NCBI RefSeq assembly: GCF_004827385.1
Contig: NZ_SRXN01000027.1
Location: 33,236-97,235, forward strand
Direction of reading: 5' to 3'
From: Ensifer sp. MPMI2T
GTDB lineage: Bacteria > Pseudomonadota > Alphaproteobacteria > Rhizobiales > Rhizobiaceae
DNA length: 64,000 nt
The notes beneath the pieces were generated by a model, which ran no database searches, was not told where the DNA came from, and was given only the letters and a program-made list of their open reading frames with translations. This document shows positions 8,507 through 18,534 of the stretch, piece by piece. Position 1 is the first letter of the stretch, and each line of letters begins with the position of its first letter. The translations under genes were made by a program, and so were the position numbers.

Positions 8507-9535
8507 GTGTCGAGCATGTCCCACCCATCACCCGTGACCCAACGTAAAGCCGAGAGCTTTCCGTTAATCATACCCCATTCGAAATCGTCCCACGGACCGA
8601 GCTTTTCGATTCCTACCTCGTCCTCTGTTCTTTTCGCGGCCGCAAGCGCCCCTGCCCATACCGTGTCGAGCGTTTGATCCTGTCGATATGGGGACCGGGA
8701 ATATTCGAATTCAGGCACCACATGATGTGTACCGTCTTCGATTTTTGACCGGAGGTTCCAATGCCGATTGTACCAGACCTGGCGGAACAGCAGGTGTTCG
8801 GCTTGCAGGATTCCCGACAGCCTGCGGAACTGGGGCGAGTAGTTGAATTCAGCGTCGTGGTCGGCCAGCAGGTCCGGATCGATCTCCTTCAGCGTATCGA
8901 GCAGCGAAATCCAATAGCTTGATTTTGGCGTTGCGAATAAGGGCGCCAGGTCGGGGTGGGGAAGACGGCGGTCTCCGTTCGGCTCGCTGAAATCCTTGAT
9001 GTTATGCGTGACGAAGGCGAAGCGCGCATCTTCAACATCGGACCGCGCGACAATGTCCGCGTAGATCTCGACCAGGATCGCGTCTCCGACACTGTTTTTT
9101 GCCCGGTGATAGGGAGCGAGGTTTGCGAGCGCCCTGTCCGTCACCCGTCCTTTAACCGCATCCGTCGTTGGAACGGTAGCTTGCGCGAGCAGCAAGTGTT
9201 CAATAGAGTTCACGACGCTCAGAACGGAATTGCTGCCAGTGGCAATCTTATGGTCGACTTCATTCAGTCCCTGCAGGGTAGGGGGCTTTGATTTCGTCGG
9301 CACCGAACTGATTGACGGCTTCACGGACGAGTCTGAAATGAGATTGCAGGCTACGCTGCGCTTCGGTGGTGACCCTCGATTTGTTGCGCAAAAATTCGTC
9401 AACGACAATTTGAGGAATGATAAGCTCTACTTCCCCCGCCGCGATCAGATCCTTCAGGGCGCTGATGAGGGGTTGCGAGCGGTAATCTTTGGAAAGGTCG
9501 AGCCATACACACGTATCAATCAACAGGTGCAACAT
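8503..9535 (-). pseudogene. PIN-domain nuclease (DUF4935-like), frameshifted
   Basis: The minus-strand frame from 9535 begins MLHLLIDTCVWLDL, a PIN start with D7, and includes VVDEFLRN with E47. It leaves frame at a run of five G on the plus strand (9281-9285). The next frame carries on with TLQGLNEVDHKI, then SVGDAILVEIYADIV and FVTHNIKDFSEPN with the remaining PIN acidic residues, to the stop at 8503. Removing one base of the run gives a continuous protein of about 344 residues. Its 3' end overlaps that of the ApeA-like gene tail to tail by 4 bases. PIN domains are RNases; the target here is unknown. Confidence 0.7.
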
Positions 9536-9756
9536 TCGTGGATGCCGGTTTTATGGTAAATCTGAAATCGTAGCTCTGCGTGACGTTACAGATTTTCGCG
9601 ATGTGTGTCAGCCGTCGCGTCGACTTCAGCCTGTCCCCCACCAGATGAAGAGGCCATTATCGGCAGAGTCTCACAGTCAGGATCTTGCACAAATCCCGAA
9701 CGAGGCGAGTTATATTCGACTTGATCGGGGATTTATTTCGTTGGAACCTTTCCATT

Positions 9757-11497
9757 CTAGCAGAGCGGCATCACGCTCAGTAGATGACTTACGATTCGAC
9801 CTTTGAATTCGGGGGCCTCTGTCTCAAAGGCTATGAAATCTTCCAACGGCTCGTCTCCTGCCTTGTCGAGATTGGCATACCTATCGATCGGGAAATTCTG
9901 CTCGGGGGTGAGCAACCCTCGCTGCAGCGAGAAAATCCGGGACATCATTCAAAAGGATATAATCGATGCCACCCAGCAGGTGTGCCAGCCTTGCTCCATA
10001 CTCATGCGCATTATCGCGGCCGCCGCCCGTGACGATTGAGCGGATGAGGAACTTCCGAGCTTCCTCGTCCCCAGGCTGGACTAGATACCTAATGTCCCTC
10101 AAGACGCATTCGACCATATACATCGCAAAGGTATCGCCGACACGGTGGGATTTGAGGACATGGTAGAGGCACGTGCCAAGACTGCGCGCCGCATTCGCCG
10201 GAATGCTCGCCGATCCTTGGTGAAGGCTTGCCGGAAAACTACGATGAACCGATCCCTCGGGCGCCTTTCGAGTAAACTGAACCCAGTGTCCCAAGGTGTT
10301 GATACATTCATAGATCAGATGAGCATTCCAAGTCGGGAATTCATCACCCTGATCGATGTCAGGACCGGTGGCATCGTAGATTTCGACCAGCTCGTCGACG
10401 AAGTGATCCAGGTAGGCCAGCCACATGTGATCCTTGATATCCTGACTGAATGCCGAACGGATCATCAAGTCGAAATAGGCAGTGGCAAAAGCAACCGGGT
10501 CTCGCCACCTTCGTTGGTCGAAACTATCGCTCTTTCCATTGAGCTTTGCTCGAACGACGGCGTCATCACCCCTAATATAATCGATCACGAAATCGCCGAT
10601 GGGCTTCCAGGCCGCAAGGGTTTCGGCCACGCTTGCGTCCAAGAAATACGCTCGCAAGATGAAATTGTGGCCGACCACGAGATTGTCGCCGAGGCCTTCA
10701 TATTTGGCGTTCCGTTCAACCTCTTCATACAGGCGGCTTCCCGGCAACGAAGCCAAGCTAGCCAAAAGTCGATTGGAGAAGTCGAAACGCTGATGGGCAT
10801 CGAGCGTCAGAAGCACCGCCGTCACACTGGGGCGCTGAAGAGCAGCGTAGTCCATAAATTGCCGGCTCAGGTAGAGCGAATTCAAGATTCGCTCGGCGTG
10901 CTCTTGCGCATTTGCTCCCTCCGGAACGCCCCGCGCCAATAATCGAAATGGCGTTAGCCACCTTCGCTTCTTGTCCGCACGTATGGGATCACCTAACCAT
11001 TCCTCCAGATCGGGGATACTCTTGCCGGCGAGCCGGTCCTTCAACTTTTGATTCCAGAGCTTGCGATTTTGGGCACGCTCCAAGAAGCGCACATGCGGAA
11101 GGACGAATTCCACCGCCTCACCGTAGCGTTGCTGATGGAACAGCTGCTCGACGAGATCGGCCATTGCGCGGATTGCTCGCTGGCTCGGTGGAAGACATAT
11201 CGCCACCAAGCAGGCGAGTAGCATCCAGACCAAAACAACGAGGAACGCAGCCATCGCTGGCGTAAAGGCGGCGCCGGGCTGGATAACGAGCCCGTCGCAG
11301 ACAATCCGAAAAGCCGGCAGGCAAGGCAGAGAGACAAACTGGAAAAACTCGAAGTAGAGGGCGAGCACCAATGCCGCGGCCGCCAAGATGGCTTGCGGAA
11401 CAAGCTGCAAACGGATCCGCAGCCTGGCAACCGGCGGAATAATCGCGAAGACTGCAGCAGCTAGTCCAAGGAAGGTCAGGAATCCGTCGAGGGTCAT
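9757..11497 (-). pseudogene. Membrane-anchored protein of unknown function, probable C-terminal frameshift
   Basis: The frame from ATG 11497 gives 538 residues ending at 9881. Three hydrophobic segments lie near residues 5-22, 33-52 and 83-105; the rest is a large soluble, mostly helical region without motifs I recognise. Within the last ten codons the frame crosses a run of five G (plus strand 9904-9908). Dropping one base makes it continue as HPEQNFPIDRYANLDKAG... to a stop at 9757, about 40 residues longer and more protein-like than the short tail. It sits in the defence island beside the PIN gene and on the same strand; its role is unknown. Confidence 0.55.
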
Positions 11498-11737
11498 TTG
11501 AAGGTGCTACCGAAAGAATCAAGTTTTCGAGAATATTGAAATACCAGCATGCATGACATGTGTATCTCGTCATTAGCACCAAAAACAGCAGTCCGCTCAC
11601 GGCCCCAAATCAGCCATTCCCTACAGGGAAAGCCAACACAAATTCAGAGAGACAGCTCTTATATCAAGAGGGCCGACGGTTCGAACCCCATCAACTGCAA
11701 CGGCATGTGTCTTCGGTGCGCGATGACTGAATAGCGG

Positions 11738-13213
11738 CTAGAGGCCACCCATGCACAGATACTTCATTTCCAGATAGTCCTCGAGACCATGCCGGGAGCC
11801 CTCCCGCCCGATACCCGATTGTTTGACGCCCCCGAACGGTGCGGCCTCCGACGACATCCGTCCGGTGTTGATCCCGACCATGCCATACTCCAGTGCTTCT
11901 GCGACACGCCAAACCCGCTTCAGGTTCGAGGCATAGAAGTAGGCGGCGAGACCATAGATCGTGTCATTGGCCTCGCGCACAACGTGATCTGTGTCATCAA
12001 AGCGGAACAGAGGGGCAAGCGGTCCGAAGGTCTCTTCCTCAGCCAGTCGCATCGTTCTGGAAACATCCGTGATCACCGTCGGTTCGAAGAAGGTGCCGGA
12101 TAATTTAATTCGACGGCCACCGCTGCGAACTCTTGCGCCCTTCTGGACGGCATCGCTGATGTGGAGTTCGATCTTTCTGAGCGCCTCTTGATTGATCAAA
12201 GGGCCGATCGCGACATCGGGTTCAAAGCCGTCTCCGACCTTGAGCATGCGCACCCGCTCGGTGAACTTCTCGGCGAACTCGGCATAGACGCGCGATTGAA
12301 CGTATATTCTGTTTGCAGAAACGCAGGTCTGCCCCGCATTGCGAAACTTCGCCTGGATCGCTCCATCGACTGCGGCGTCGATGTCGGCGTCGTCGAAGAC
12401 GATGAAGGGGGCGTTGCCGCCAAGTTCAAAGCTGATCCTCTTGATCTGGTCGGAGCACTGGCGCATGAGCAACCGGCCGACCTCCGTCGAACCGGTAAAA
12501 CTGATCTTCCGGACCTTCGAATTGGTGCAGAGTTCGCGGCCGATCGCGTCACCCTCCGAAGCATAGACCAGGTTCAGGACGCCTTCCGGGAAACCGGCCA
12601 GTTTTGCCAACGCAAACATGGCGCCTGCGACCAGAGGCGTCTGCTCGGCAGGTTTCAAGACGACCGTACAGCCGGCCGCAAGCGCCGGCGAAATCTTGCG
12701 CGCCACCATCGAGGCCGGAAAATTCCAGGGCGTGATGGCACCGACGACGCCGATCGGCTGCTTGATCACCAGCATGCGCCGGTCGGTCGATGGCGCCGAG
12801 ATGGTTTCGCCATAGATGCGGTTCGCTTCTTCCGCATACCATTGAAGATAAGCTGCCGCGTGCTGCACTTCGGATTTCGCCTCGCCAAGCGGCTTGCCCA
12901 TCTCGGCGGTCAGGATGGCTGCGAGATCGTCGCTATGTTCAAGAATTAACCGGTGCCAGTTCCACAGGATATCCGATCGCGCCCGGGCGGTCAGCCCGGC
13001 CCAAGTTTCCTGAGCGGCATGGGCCCTTTCGATGGCCGCGTGCGCATCGGCAGGACCCATGTCCGGCACCTCGGCCAGCAATTCACCCGTGGATGGATTG
13101 AACACGGAGAACCGTTGCCTCTGACCACCGGCCCACGGACCTAGTTCATCGGCAAGGCCGCGGAAAAGCTCCGGAGATTTCAGGTGCCGCGTCAATGCCG
13201 TTGTCAGTGTCAT
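11738..13213 (-). CDS. gabD: NAD(P)-dependent succinate-semialdehyde dehydrogenase
   Basis: This 491-residue aldehyde dehydrogenase carries PWNFPASM, the nucleotide-binding FTGSTEVG, the active-site glutamate in ELGGNAPFIV and the catalytic cysteine in NAGQTCVSANR. PFGGVKQSG and GREGS near the end are typical of the GabD branch, which oxidises succinate semialdehyde to succinate in GABA breakdown. I place the start at 13213 because GGGAGG lies at the right distance; an ATG six bases earlier is too close to it and upstream codons lack a ribosome site. RidA lies just upstream on the same strand, so the two probably form an operon. The base composition looks richer in G+C than the defence genes to its left. 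Confidence 0.9.
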   Translation of the reverse strand: MTLTTALTRHLKSPELFRGLADELGPWAGGQRQRFSVFNPSTGELLAEVPDMGPADAHAAIERAHAAQETWAGLTARARSDILWNWHRLILEHSDDLAAILTAEMGKPLGEAKSEVQHAAAYLQWYAEEANRIYGETISAPSTDRRMLVIKQPIGVVGAITPWNFPASMVARKISPALAAGCTVVLKPAEQTPLVAGAMFALAKLAGFPEGVLNLVYASEGDAIGRELCTNSKVRKISFTGSTEVGRLLMRQCSDQIKRISFELGGNAPFIVFDDADIDAAVDGAIQAKFRNAGQTCVSANRIYVQSRVYAEFAEKFTERVRMLKVGDGFEPDVAIGPLINQEALRKIELHISDAVQKGARVRSGGRRIKLSGTFFEPTVITDVSRTMRLAEEETFGPLAPLFRFDDTDHVVREANDTIYGLAAYFYASNLKRVWRVAEALEYGMVGINTGRMSSEAAPFGGVKQSGIGREGSRHGLEDYLEMKYLCMGGL

Positions 13214-13324
13214 TTTCATTCCTCCCACGCGCGTTGGATTGCGCCTTGTTCCGCATGTCGCGAACGGCAAAGCCGGAGCAATGATCGCAATTGCTCCGGC
13301 TCGTCACTTTGCTAACTCTCTCCG

Positions 13325-13706
13325 TTAGATCAGAGAGATGACGGATTCAATCTCGACCTTCGCGCCTTTGGGCAGCGCCTTGACTTCGTAGCAGGCGCGC
13401 GCGGGGTAGGGGGTTGAGAAGAAGCCCGCGTAGATGCGGTTGACCTCGGCGAAGTCACCAAGGTCGGTGAGCAGCACCGTCGTCTTCACCGTCTTCGACA
13501 AGTCCGTGCCGGCAGCCTTGGCGATCGCCTGAAGGTTCTTCAGGCATTGTTCGGCCTGTTCGACCGCATTGGCCGAATTGAACTCGCCTGTCGCTGCATC
13601 GATCGGCAACTGCCCGGAGACGAAGAGCAGATCGCCGACATTGATGGCCTGGGAGTAGGGGGCCGACTGCGCCGGGCGCATCGCTTGTAGAAATCGGTCC
13701 GATCAT
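13325..13706 (-). pseudogene. RidA/YjgF-type enamine deaminase, frameshifted
   Basis: From ATG 13706 the first frame reads MIGPISTSDAPGAVGP, the normal RidA N-terminus, then leaves frame at a run of five G (plus strand 13658-13662). The next frame continues with YSQAINVGDLLFVSGQLPID and runs to the stop at 13325. With four bases in the run the product is a complete RidA of about 126 residues, including the C-terminal ARACYEVKALPKGAKVEIE. RidA clears reactive 2-aminoacrylate and imines made by PLP enzymes, which fits the many aminotransferases here. Given how conserved the family is, the extra base is either a sequencing error or a very recent mutation. Confidence 0.8.
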
Positions 13707-14021
13707 AGTTCAGTCCTCCATGGGTGTGAATTGTTCAGGCGTAATGGCTGATGGGGGGGTCGGTGGCGTCGATCTCGGGCTTTTGGCCGGATACGAGATC
13801 GCAATCACGCCGGCTGATGATCCCCAAGAGCATCTCTTGAACAAGGTCACTGACGATCTTCGCGATCCCGCTCTTCGCTGATTGAGGCGCCTGCGCAGGT
13901 GGCCCTTGGTTTTGGTTCACTGCCTCTGTCAGCAGTTCTGTTGATATCTGCTGGCGATTTGGTGCGACAGAGCCGAACTACGAGCTCACCGGTGGAATCC
14001 TGCATTTTAGGGTGACAGAAC
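13707..14021. other. Divergent intergenic region between ridA and the EhuB-like gene
   Basis: Together with the stretch to 14321 this is about 615 bases without a convincing gene. It carries a perfect GCAG-N5-CTGC palindrome (14022-14034) and a weaker copy 31 bases before it (13991-14003, right half CTGC intact). Short minus-strand frames here have no ribosome site or family resemblance. Confidence 0.45.
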
Positions 14022-14034
14022 GCAGTTTTCCTGC
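14022..14034. promoter_or_regulatory. GCAG-N5-CTGC palindrome, putative Lrp operator
   Basis: GCAGTTTTCCTGC, preceded by GAAC as in other copies. It lies between the divergent ridA-gabD and EhuB-like transcription units and could serve either. It belongs to the set of similar sites at 20244, 20415, 31867, 35177, 35235, 40248 and 43574. Confidence 0.5.
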
Positions 14035-14321
14035 TCGGCGCGCCGGACAAAGAATGCATGGCAATCACATGGGTTGATTATGTTTTACTGAACGACCGGG
14101 TCCGGGCCGAAGTTGCTGTCGTCCAACTTAGACGCTTCTGGGAGACCGTGCCGACGCAACATCGGAGAACATTAGCAGTCCGAAGTCCGACGGTGGGCAT
14201 CCAACATGCCAAGTCGAGAACTGATTGAGTCTGCTGACGATAAAGAGAGCAGATCGTCCGCTTAGAAGGACGCTGCATGTTCTGGAAATAAACTCTATTA
14301 AAGGCGAAGAGGGGAACCTGG

Positions 14322-15185
14322 ATGCGGAATATTGTAATCGTTACATTACTGACGACAGTCGCCGTCGCGGCAATCATGCTTGAAAAAGGCAGCGCAAATG
14401 CGGATGACCTAAGTGCTATCAAAGATAAGGGGTATGCTCGCGTCGTTGTGGCCAACGAGCAGCCATACGGGTTTATCGACGCTGAAAACAAGGGAGCCGG
14501 CATCGGACCGGATGTGGCTGCCGCGGTACTTCGCAAAATCGGCGTAACCAACATCCGGTGGAGTTCTGTCGCGTTTGCTGGTCTGATTCCCGGAGTTAAG
14601 GCAGACCGTTTTGATTTTGCGGCCGCCGAACAAGCAATTCTACCCGAGCGATGTGCACAGGTTCAGTTCACCCAACCCAACTCAAGTTATACTTCGGGCT
14701 TGATGGTGCTCAAAGGCAATCCGAAGAAGCTCCACGGCTTCGATGACTTGCTCAAAGAACCACAAGACAAACTCGCGGTCGTGTCGGGGGCGGATGAAAT
14801 CATTCCCGACGCATACAAGGTGCCGAGGGAGAACCGTGTCTATATTCAGAGCAAGGCTGACGCGATTGCAACGCTGACGTCAGGTCGGGCGGATGCATAT
14901 TATGCGACAGAACTGACCATAGCCGGTCTTGTGAAGCAGTCATCGGAGGTCGAGGCTGCAGAAATGAGCGGCCCACCTATTGTCGATGGCAAGCCATATC
15001 GCAAATACGGTGCTTTTACGTTCCGTCCGCAGGACAAGGAGCTATTTGCCGCGTTCAGCGCTGCGCTGAACGAATTCAAGAAGACCGCCGACTATGAAAA
15101 AATCCTCACTCGCTACGGCCTTTCCAAAGACAGCATTCAAGCGGCTCGAGACGGCTCGACCGAAGAGCTGTGCGCGGGTGAATAA
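14322..15185 (+). CDS. Amino-acid/ectoine-type ABC transporter substrate-binding protein (EhuB-like)
   Basis: The 287-residue protein has a signal peptide (about 1-27, ending SANADD) and the family-3 solute-binding fold: YARVVVANEQPYGF, IGPDVAAAVLRKIG, and DFAAAEQAILPERC, a phrase shared with EhuB proteins. It is periplasmic and would hand substrate to the permeases encoded downstream (15449-16767) and the ATPase (16783-17568). A ribosome site (GAGGGGA) precedes ATG 14322. A 260-base gap to the first permease gene is unusual for such an operon. Ectoine or a related cyclic or basic amino acid is a plausible ligand; the sequence alone does not settle it. Confidence 0.85.
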   Translation: MRNIVIVTLLTTVAVAAIMLEKGSANADDLSAIKDKGYARVVVANEQPYGFIDAENKGAGIGPDVAAAVLRKIGVTNIRWSSVAFAGLIPGVKADRFDFAAAEQAILPERCAQVQFTQPNSSYTSGLMVLKGNPKKLHGFDDLLKEPQDKLAVVSGADEIIPDAYKVPRENRVYIQSKADAIATLTSGRADAYYATELTIAGLVKQSSEVEAAEMSGPPIVDGKPYRKYGAFTFRPQDKELFAAFSAALNEFKKTADYEKILTRYGLSKDSIQAARDGSTEELCAGE

Positions 15186-15448
15186 GTCAGCGGGCCCCGG
15201 GATTTATTGGCCAGGATGAGGACCGCCGTATCGTTCCGGCTCCGAATCTCGGACAAACGAGGCCTTCGCGGGCGATCGACGTCCGCCGGTTTACAGCCGT
15301 GAGAAACCAACTGAGACAGACTGCAATCCAAGTGTGAAGCGCCTTAGTGCTTCAAGCAACGCTCATTGGAACAGCCGACTGCGGATTGCCCGTCTGGCTC
15401 TCTTGGGAAATCCATTAGCTGACCAGGCCGGGTGCGAGGGATGAATTG

Positions 15449-16111
15449 ATGATTGAGAGTCTAAGCCTCATTTTGAAGGGATTGCAGACAACCCTCGCGT
15501 TGACCGTGTTCAGTTTGACTCTTGCGCTCGGCGTCTCCTTCCTCGCGGGACTCGGGCGCCTGTCAAAAAACAGTGTGGTTCGGGCCACAGTGATCGCCTA
15601 CATCGAATTCTTTCGAGGCACCTCACTTTTCGTACAGTTGTTCTGGGCCTTTTACGTGCTTCCTTTTATGGGAGTCGAACTAAGCCCGATGCAAGCAGCC
15701 GTGCTCGCGCTTGGCCTAAACTATGGTGCCTACGGAGCAGAGGTCGTCCGTGGGTCCGTCAACGCAATTGGGCGCGACCAATGGGAGGGATGTGTCGCAC
15801 TCAACTTGACTCCTTTCCAACGCCTGCGCCATGTAATCATCCCGCAAGCAATTGTCATTATGTTGCCGCCATTCGGAAATTTGGCGGTGACGCTTCTTAA
15901 AAGTACTGCAATTGCTTCGCTAATTGCGCTGCCCGACTTGACCTATCAAGCACAACTAGTGCGGAACCAAACCGGGCAAACGCTGCTCCCCTTCGCCATC
16001 ATCATGATCATTTACTTTGCTGTCTCGACCTTCATCAAATCTGGCATCCAGATTGCCGAACGGCGACTGACTATTGGTGCTGATCGCGCGCAACCAGCGA
16101 GGTCCATATAA
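15449..16111 (+). CDS. ABC transporter permease, EhuC-like
   Basis: This 220-residue inner-membrane protein has about five hydrophobic segments and the EAA-loop motif (DQWEGCVALNLTPF...HVIIPQA) that docks on the ATPase. YIEFFRGTSLFVQLFW near residues 50-65 is typical of the HisM/GlnP permease family. The ATG at 15449 is preferred over the TTG three bases before it, given GAGGGA upstream. Its stop overlaps the next start by one base (TAATG). Confidence 0.88.
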   Translation: MIESLSLILKGLQTTLALTVFSLTLALGVSFLAGLGRLSKNSVVRATVIAYIEFFRGTSLFVQLFWAFYVLPFMGVELSPMQAAVLALGLNYGAYGAEVVRGSVNAIGRDQWEGCVALNLTPFQRLRHVIIPQAIVIMLPPFGNLAVTLLKSTAIASLIALPDLTYQAQLVRNQTGQTLLPFAIIMIIYFAVSTFIKSGIQIAERRLTIGADRAQPARSI

Positions 16112-16767
16112 TGGAATGGAATTGGACTTTTGCGTTCGCAATACTTCCACACCTTCTGGAAGGGGCCAAAACCACAATTCTCGCGACGTTCCTGGGATTC
16201 TTGATTGCCATCGTGCTGGGGCTTGCTATGGCTCTCGGGAGACGCTCGCAACAGCCGTGGATCGCGCGTGCTGTGGGGCTGTGCGCTGATTTCATCAGGG
16301 GTACCCCGCTACTGGTGCAGCTCTATGTTCTCTTTTTTGTCTTGCCGAATATGGGAGTCGTGTTGTCTCCGTTGGTTGCCGGCGTAATTGGGTTGGGCCT
16401 TCACAACGCAACTTATATTGCGGAGGTGTATCGCGCCGGTATCGAAAGCATCTCGCGCGGACAGTGGGAAGCTTCGAAGGCTTGTAATCTTGGCATCAGC
16501 CAGACCTGGCGCCACATTATCATCCCGCAGGCGATTCCACCTATGATTCCAGCGCTCGCGAATTATCTGATTGCCATGTTCAAAGAGACACCCCTTCTCT
16601 CGGCAATTACGGTTTACGAGATCATGGGCGAGGCACTCGGTGCCGCGAGCAGGACTTATCGATACCTTGAGCCGGTAACGATGGTCGGTGTGTTCTTCCT
16701 GATCATAAGTCTCGTCTGCGCTTATTTCGCCCGCGTTATCGAAGAGCGGGTACGCATTCATCAATAA
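16111..16767 (+). CDS. ABC transporter permease, EhuD-like
   Basis: The 218-residue HisM/GlnP-family permease has five predicted membrane segments, FIRGTPLLVQLYVLFF in the first third and the EAA loop GQWEASKACNLGIS...IIIPQAIP. It is translationally coupled to the preceding permease and would form the heterodimeric channel with it. The ATPase gene starts 16 bases downstream. Confidence 0.88.
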   Translation: MEWNWTFAFAILPHLLEGAKTTILATFLGFLIAIVLGLAMALGRRSQQPWIARAVGLCADFIRGTPLLVQLYVLFFVLPNMGVVLSPLVAGVIGLGLHNATYIAEVYRAGIESISRGQWEASKACNLGISQTWRHIIIPQAIPPMIPALANYLIAMFKETPLLSAITVYEIMGEALGAASRTYRYLEPVTMVGVFFLIISLVCAYFARVIEERVRIHQ

Positions 16768-16782
16768 CGGCGGCCTTGCACC

Positions 16783-17568
16783 ATGACCAACCCAATCATC
16801 CGGATAAAGAACATCAGCAAGAGCTTCGGCGCGGTCCGAGTGCTCGACGGACTATCAATAGACGTAATGCCGAAAGAGAGGCTGGCACTGATTGGACCTT
16901 CGGGGTCCGGCAAAACGACCATCTTGCGGATTTTGATGACCCTGGAGCGTATCAACGACGGTCATATCGAAATCGACGGCGAGCAGCTTTACCACATGCA
17001 GCGCGCTGGCCAACTTGTTCCCGCGGACGAAAAGCATCTCGCCAAAGCGCGCCAGAAGATCGGGATGGTGTTCCAGCATTTCAACCTCTTCCCGCACAAA
17101 TCCGTCATCGACAACATCACGCTGGCGCCCATCGTGACGAAAGGGGTCGCCAAGCCTAAAGCGGAAAAGCGCGCCATGGAATTGCTGGACATGGTAGGGT
17201 TGGCTGACAAAGCAAGAAGCATGCCGTCGGCGCTTTCCGGGGGGCAGAAGCAGCGTGTGGCAATCGCCCGCGCTCTTGCTCTTCAGCCGGAGATTATGCT
17301 TTTTGACGAGGTCACCTCGGCGCTTGATCCTGAGCTTGTGGAAGAAGTGCTCAGCGTCCTCTGGCAACTGAGTACCGAGACGGATATGACGATGTTGCTC
17401 GTCACACATGAAATGGGATTCGCGCACGACTTTGCGCACCGCGTGCTGTTCTTCGATCGCGGCAAGATTGTTGAGGAAGGCAAACCCGACGACATTTTCC
17501 GCCAGCCGAAGCACGAGCGGACGCAGGCTTTCCTGAAAAAGATTCTCGCGGCCGGTCATCGCATTTAG
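16783..17568 (+). CDS. ABC transporter ATP-binding protein, EhuA-like
   Basis: The 261-residue ATPase shows all ABC motifs in order: Walker A GPSGSGKT (about 37-44), Q-loop [12 protein letters not shown], signature [16 protein letters not shown], Walker [14 protein letters not shown] and H-loop LLVTHEMGF. It energises the uptake system formed by the two preceding permeases and the binding protein at 14322. The KEHLAKARQKIGMVF spacing is that of polar amino acid importers including EhuA. It is the last gene of the operon. Confidence 0.9.
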   Translation: MTNPIIRIKNISKSFGAVRVLDGLSIDVMPKERLALIGPSGSGKTTILRILMTLERINDGHIEIDGEQLYHMQRAGQLVPADEKHLAKARQKIGMVFQHFNLFPHKSVIDNITLAPIVTKGVAKPKAEKRAMELLDMVGLADKARSMPSALSGGQKQRVAIARALALQPEIMLFDEVTSALDPELVEEVLSVLWQLSTETDMTMLLVTHEMGFAHDFAHRVLFFDRGKIVEEGKPDDIFRQPKHERTQAFLKKILAAGHRI

Positions 17569-17734
17569 TAGTTATCGGGCTTCGAAGTCGAATGGCAAGC
17601 GAAAGAAATCCTGAAGGTCAAGCGTGCCCCGACTACATTGGGGTCGCCTCAATCGGCGGGCGACGCGGAACGCATTGCTACGCGTCAGGCCTCCAACAGG
17701 ACGCAATATGCCTCCGACATTGCAGTTTTTCAAC

Positions 17735-17762
17735 AGGTTGGGGCCGTTTACGCCCCCAACCT
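17735..17762 (+). terminator. GC-rich hairpin downstream of the EhuA-like gene
   Basis: AGGTTGGGG (17735-17743) and CCCCAACCT (17754-17762) pair as a 9-bp stem around a 10-base loop. It lies 167 bases after the ATPase stop, so it may end this operon; the T-rich string is before rather than after the stem, so the call is tentative. The rest of 17569-17913 shows no gene. Confidence 0.4.
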
Positions 17763-17913
17763 CGAGTGGGTAGCTGCTATTGTCCGTCAGGAGTTGTTGT
17801 CATCGTATTGAGGCCAAGGGAAGCCGCAAAGCAGATGGTGTTGGGTATCCAAATTTCCACCACTGCCTGACCAGCCCCAAGTCAAAATCTCTTCGTAAAT
17901 AGGAGCACCTAAA

Positions 17914-18072
17914 GTGACACGCCGCGTTATTTTCCAATGCAGTAGATGTGGCAAATCGCTGACAGCGGCGGAAGCAATAGAGCGGTGGTGTGACTCCTGC
18001 TGCGATTCCCAGGGCTCCAAGACCGCGCCCGGGAATACAGATGAATCAATGGTGTGCCGGCAGAAGGCTTAG
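17914..18072 (+). CDS. Small zinc-ribbon-like protein (52 residues)
   Basis: A GTG start at 17914 preceded by AGGAG (17901-17905, spacing 8) opens a 52-codon frame to TAG at 18070. The product holds FQCSRCGK and RWCDSCC, i.e. Cys 9/12 and Cys 26/29(30), a plausible four-cysteine zinc ribbon. The good ribosome site and the paired CxxC motifs argue that it is real despite its size. I cannot name a function; small zinc-ribbon proteins often bind nucleic acids or assist other proteins. It lies alone between the transporter operon and an IS66 remnant. Confidence 0.55.
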   Translation: MTRRVIFQCSRCGKSLTAAEAIERWCDSCCDSQGSKTAPGNTDESMVCRQKA

Positions 18073-18534
18073 TACAAGCATTTTGGTGGTGCATGCCCTT
18101 TTCACAGGAGAAGAGATCGCGGTCGCTTGAGCGCCAAACGAGGGTATTTCGACGTTTCGTTATCGGCGATTCCGGCAATGACAGCACAGCGTGATTGTCC
18201 GGACAGTACTTTCGGCCGGGCGAGATATGCACCTCTACGGCTGACATCGAGATCGAAGATCAAACGGCTTGGATGTGGCCGAATGGTAGTACGGTCTGCG
18301 TGTTCTCGTCGCATGAGGCTGCGATCTTGTGAATAAATGACGAGTCGGACGAACGACAACAAAGGATCGCGATCCGCGTTGTTTTAGGCCACAAATTCAA
18401 CAACGGCAAAAAAACTTCTTCCAGCCAGCATTTAGTCGAGGGCGTCGGCCTGAACCAAAGTGGCGCGGACAGCGATCGAGTATGAAACCCGACGCTGCAT
18501 CTGTCGGCGGAGCCGATGACCGTAAGCGGTGTTC
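18073..18534. other. Intergenic, no supported gene
   Basis: About 460 bases between the small zinc-ribbon gene and the IS66 remnant. Frames present here are fragmentary and match nothing I recognise; part may be the right flank of the IS66 element. Confidence 0.4.

Noticed and set aside
10145..10942. 265-codon plus-strand frame
   Set aside because: Antisense to the membrane protein gene, which has hydrophobic segments and a better start.
11665..11705. tRNA-like string GGTTCGAACCCC, possible attachment-site remnant at the right end of the defence island
   Set aside because: Only two stem pairs form and no cloverleaf can be drawn. It shares little more than GGTTCGAA with the similar string at 1738, too little for an att pair.
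13735..13920. 61-codon minus-strand frame upstream of ridA
   Set aside because: GTG start with a poor ribosome site and no recognisable motif; left unannotated.
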